A stretch of DNA of 64,000 bases. It comes from Plectrocnemia conspersa (taxonomy: Eukaryota > Arthropoda > Insecta > Trichoptera > Polycentropodidae). Under the pieces are notes generated by a model, which made no database searches, was not told where the DNA came from, and saw only the letters and a program-made list of their open reading frames with translations. Position 1 is the stretch's first letter. Each line of letters opens with the position of its first letter. Positions 61,318 through 64,000 of this stretch are shown here, piece after piece. The stretch covers positions 248,001 to 312,000 of the forward strand of contig VTFK01000092.1 in NCBI GenBank assembly GCA_009617715.1, in the 5' to 3' direction. A program made the translations under genes and the position numbers.

Positions 61318-61700
61318 CTCGTGGAACTTCGTAAACACTCGACGCACAAAACATCACATATTCAATGCAAACTTTTATTAAAAATCGTCACTTAGATATC
61401 CACAACTGTCCTCGTGAAAAGTTGTCGCGCGCGTACCTCCCGGAAGTACGTGCTTCCGGCGGACGCCCGCCGGAGGTTCGAGCGTCGCGAGCGGCAGTCG
61501 ACGCCCGTCTGTGGGCCGCACGGCCTCAACGCCCGCGGCCGACAGCCAAGGACTCGGCTCGGGCCGGCGACTGTGACCGAGCGAGGACGAAAAGCCTTCC
61601 CGCGAAAGCCTTTCTCCGATGCGAACTTTTCTCGTTAACATTGGGCGAGGATGTGAGATCTTGCGATTGTCGCCCTTTAAGGGTTGTTTGCGATTGTAAG
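61318..61700 (-). other. CpG-rich candidate promoter and non-coding first exon
   Basis: The densest CpG stretch in the window (61430-61620) runs on the minus strand into a good donor, CCACGAG|GTAAATA, with the exon ending at 61318. Insect promoters of broadly or neuronally expressed genes often sit in such GC-rich first exons. The next acceptor recognised downstream on this strand is at 42386, before the claudin/TARP-like start, so this is its likeliest first exon. The 87-codon minus frame 61641-61378 has a weak start context and ends before the donor. It is probably an upstream ORF or chance. The 5' boundary near 61700 is a guess; repeat sequence begins just beyond it. Confidence 0.4.
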
Positions 61701-61914
61701 GGTGCGTTTACACGTGGAGACTAAAATATTAAGCTTTGACTTGTGTGAATTTAAAATAAATTCCTTCTTTTTGTTGTGTACAACAAACCAATCAGTAAGC
61801 TTTAGTGGACCAGCAATATCATTTGATACAAAAATTCGGGTCGATGTAGTATTTTGTGGTGTGTGTGATTTCATAGTTTTGTGTTTTAATGTGTGTGATT
61901 TCGTAGCCTGAAAA

Positions 61915-62220
61915 ACGCCATTGGAAACTAGTAATAATTTATTATATATTTCTAAGCTCGCTGACGAATCACTACCACGCAGCGACCATCCAGCCAATTG
62001 TTTCTTCAACAAACAAAATATGTATACGCCTCTAGAAAGTGACATCTTTCCGAGGTCAAATTGTGCAACGGGAATATTGTAGCTTTACTGTGCTTTTTGT
62101 CTTCCGATAATATATTGTTTCCAGTGACCGTTTTGCAACAAAGAAATATTCTTTCAATACATCGAAGTATATTTGCGTGTTATTTATGTAAATCCCGCTT
62201 TGTGTAGTACCATCCTTTAC
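61915..62220 (+). repeat. Dispersed repeat, copy 2 (unknown DNA element)
   Basis: Same orientation and order of blocks as 43240-43580. It may extend left to 61690, where GTGCGTTTACACGTGGAGAC resembles an element terminus. Confidence 0.78.
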
Positions 62221-64000
62221 ATTTTATTGTTTGATTTACCCTTATTATTAAAAATTATCATCATTGGTTACGATAATTATTGCGCGAATTTTAAGAAAAG
62301 AAAACACTACAATAATATATCGACATCCTACTACTTTTCAGCATGGTTTTCTACCAATTTTCCAGATCTCCTAGCCTAGAGGAACACTCTTATAGATTAA
62401 GTGGAAGTATTTTAATGAGATTTTTTGGCATCAAGTATGCTCAATTTCGTTATACGGAGCGCGTGTCGCTTTAACAATTTACTTGCAATTTTGGTTTTGT
62501 ACCATACTCAAGTTAATTGCTTAATTGTTTAGAATAGCAGTAAAGCAAACTATTTTTTATTTTTAGATGTTTCAGAAGAAATTATTTTTATATCTATATT
62601 TTAAGGCAGATTTGGCTAAACTTTTTTTTCTGCCACATTGTTCTTTTAATACTCTTTCTTCGTGAATCACTAAAAATTTTATCTCTTATATCGGCTTGTG
62701 AGTAAAGTTTAATGTTTTTAAAGTTTTTTTATTATTTATTTGCAAAAAATATAAAGAAAGTACAACATTTCTAAATTTATTCGAAGATGGTATAATAGAT
62801 ATTACCTTGAAAGAAAGCTCGAAGATAAAAAATAAACTAAAAATTACATTTACCTGGTCAAAAAAACTGTCACATAAAAAACAAAGCACCCATTATTTTG
62901 CTCACAAAAGTAAAAAAATCTGAATTTTTGTCATAATAAATATGCAAAGTTTATCTTTGAATGTGGTATTTTTTAAACTGTTTTACAAAAAACCATCCTA
63001 TTTAATTATCAACACACCTTCTGTAAAATAAATAAATTAAATTAAATAAAAAATGGTACAAATTTTCATCGTTGCTGGCAAAATTTGTGTCGTTTACGTT
63101 TAATAGAACAACCTTAAATATGCTTTTAATATGTGATTATTATCTACTATTTTATGTAATTCACGAATAAATATTTAAACAAACATAAAAATTGTATTTT
63201 AAAAATAAAATATAGCACTGAATAGTTTCGTTACAAAATCAAATAAAAACTTATGCTATACTTTATTTTTTTAAATCATAGTTATGCAAACTTAACATAT
63301 TTTATCATTAAGCATATTAAAATAATTTAATAAATATTTAAAATGACTGAATGCATTTGTTTTTAAAAAACAATAAAGTCCCTGTATTGATTTTTATTTT
63401 AGTGGCAATAAGAAATCTATCTTGACTTATAATTTATTGTACAATAAGAAACAACTAAAACTAAAATCATAAATCTATTTATCTTAAGGTTAGTTTATTA
63501 ACCAATATTTAATTGATTAAATTCTTACATGCAATAATAATATATATTTAAGCAAAAAAAATTATGAATCCTAAATTTATTTAAACTTAAATTTACATTA
63601 AATACGTTAAACAATATTAGTATTCAATATCAATGAAATCAGTGAAATTAAAAAAAAAATTAATAAATTTTCTGCTATTACGCTACTAATTTATATATAA
63701 ATATAAGCTTTATTTGTGTCAGCAGCAGCCTTAAATCTCCACAGTTAATTATTTGCAGTCGGTTCTTACCTTAAGTTAAAAGCGACCGCGTTAAATCCGC
63801 GTTCAACTAAATAGGATGACGGAAATGCAATCAAAAATTTCTCGCCACAGCCCTATAGTTTATAATAAAGTGAAGTGAATCTTTAATTAATTTATCTTGT
63901 AATTGAAATTCTCATTTCTAAGCACAAAATAAAGTTAAAAATATTTATTTAAACTAATTACAAGCTATTACAAGTACCCAAATTTCAGATGTCAAAGCTT
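62221..64000. other. AT-rich, no gene seen
   Basis: Low-complexity A/T with no recognisable gene. A GC-richer patch lies at the far right (63770-63850). Confidence 0.5.

Noticed and set aside
61378..61641. An 87-codon minus-strand coding gene in the CpG-rich stretch
   Set aside because: Weak start context, stop before the splice donor, and an overlapping plus-strand frame; better explained as 5'UTR.

Overview
The window looks like AT-rich nuclear DNA from an insect, possibly a lepidopteran; the order is not proven by anything here. The evidence is long A+T-rich non-coding stretches, simple (AT)n and (ATT)n repeats, a decayed mix of insect-type transposons (piggyBac, Tc1/mariner, a jockey-like LINE, probably hAT, a solo LTR), and one spliced exon encoding the start of a four-helix claudin/stargazin-type membrane protein. 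There are no operons, rRNA genes, CRISPR arrays or bacterial-style genes. Almost all short open frames are chance frames or lie inside GC-richer non-coding islands.

Only one convincing cellular gene is visible. On the minus strand an internal exon (42386 down to 41662) has a clean splice acceptor, a 5'UTR with upstream ATGs, and 189 codons with one transmembrane helix and the W...GLW..C signature of the PMP22/claudin/TARP family. It ends at a GTGAGT donor. About 19 kb upstream on the same strand, a CpG-rich stretch (about 61700 down to 61318) ends in a GAG|GTAAAT donor and is the best candidate for its non-coding first exon. Later exons were not found. If they lie beyond position 1, most of the window is intron of this gene. 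Two further promoter/first-exon candidates lie on the plus strand: 5395-5692 (ending ATGG|GTAAGT) and 19109-19169 (TATA box, initiator, donor).

GC-richer islands of roughly 250-550 bp punctuate the AT-rich background (near 7.1, 9.8, 14.3, 14.9, 15.8, 19, 20.7, 22.9, 26.4, 30.2, 32.2, 33.8, 39.8, 44.3, 47.2, 49.2, 53.3, 56.4, 59.8 kb). Many carry homeodomain-type TTTAATTA cores, CRE- or POU-like sites, or perfect palindromes. I read them as candidate conserved cis-regulatory elements.

The mobile-element layer includes: a degenerate tandem array at 8.0-9.3 kb whose units carry a hammerhead-ribozyme-like core; a solo LTR at 11.5-12.3 kb; hAT-like debris at 23.4 kb; a TTAA-flanked MITE at 27.5-28.0 kb; LINE reverse transcriptase fragments at 30.8 and 58.5 kb; a complete but dead piggyBac element with long inverted arms at 34.5-37.2 kb; a Tc1-type remnant at 38.5-39.2 kb; a mariner-type 3' end at 42.7 kb; a TA-flanked MITE at 51.9-52.6 kb; and several unnamed dispersed repeat pairs.

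I did not find a convincing new biological system. The most unusual items are the hammerhead-like tandem array and the shared end architecture of the two TTAA-flanked elements.
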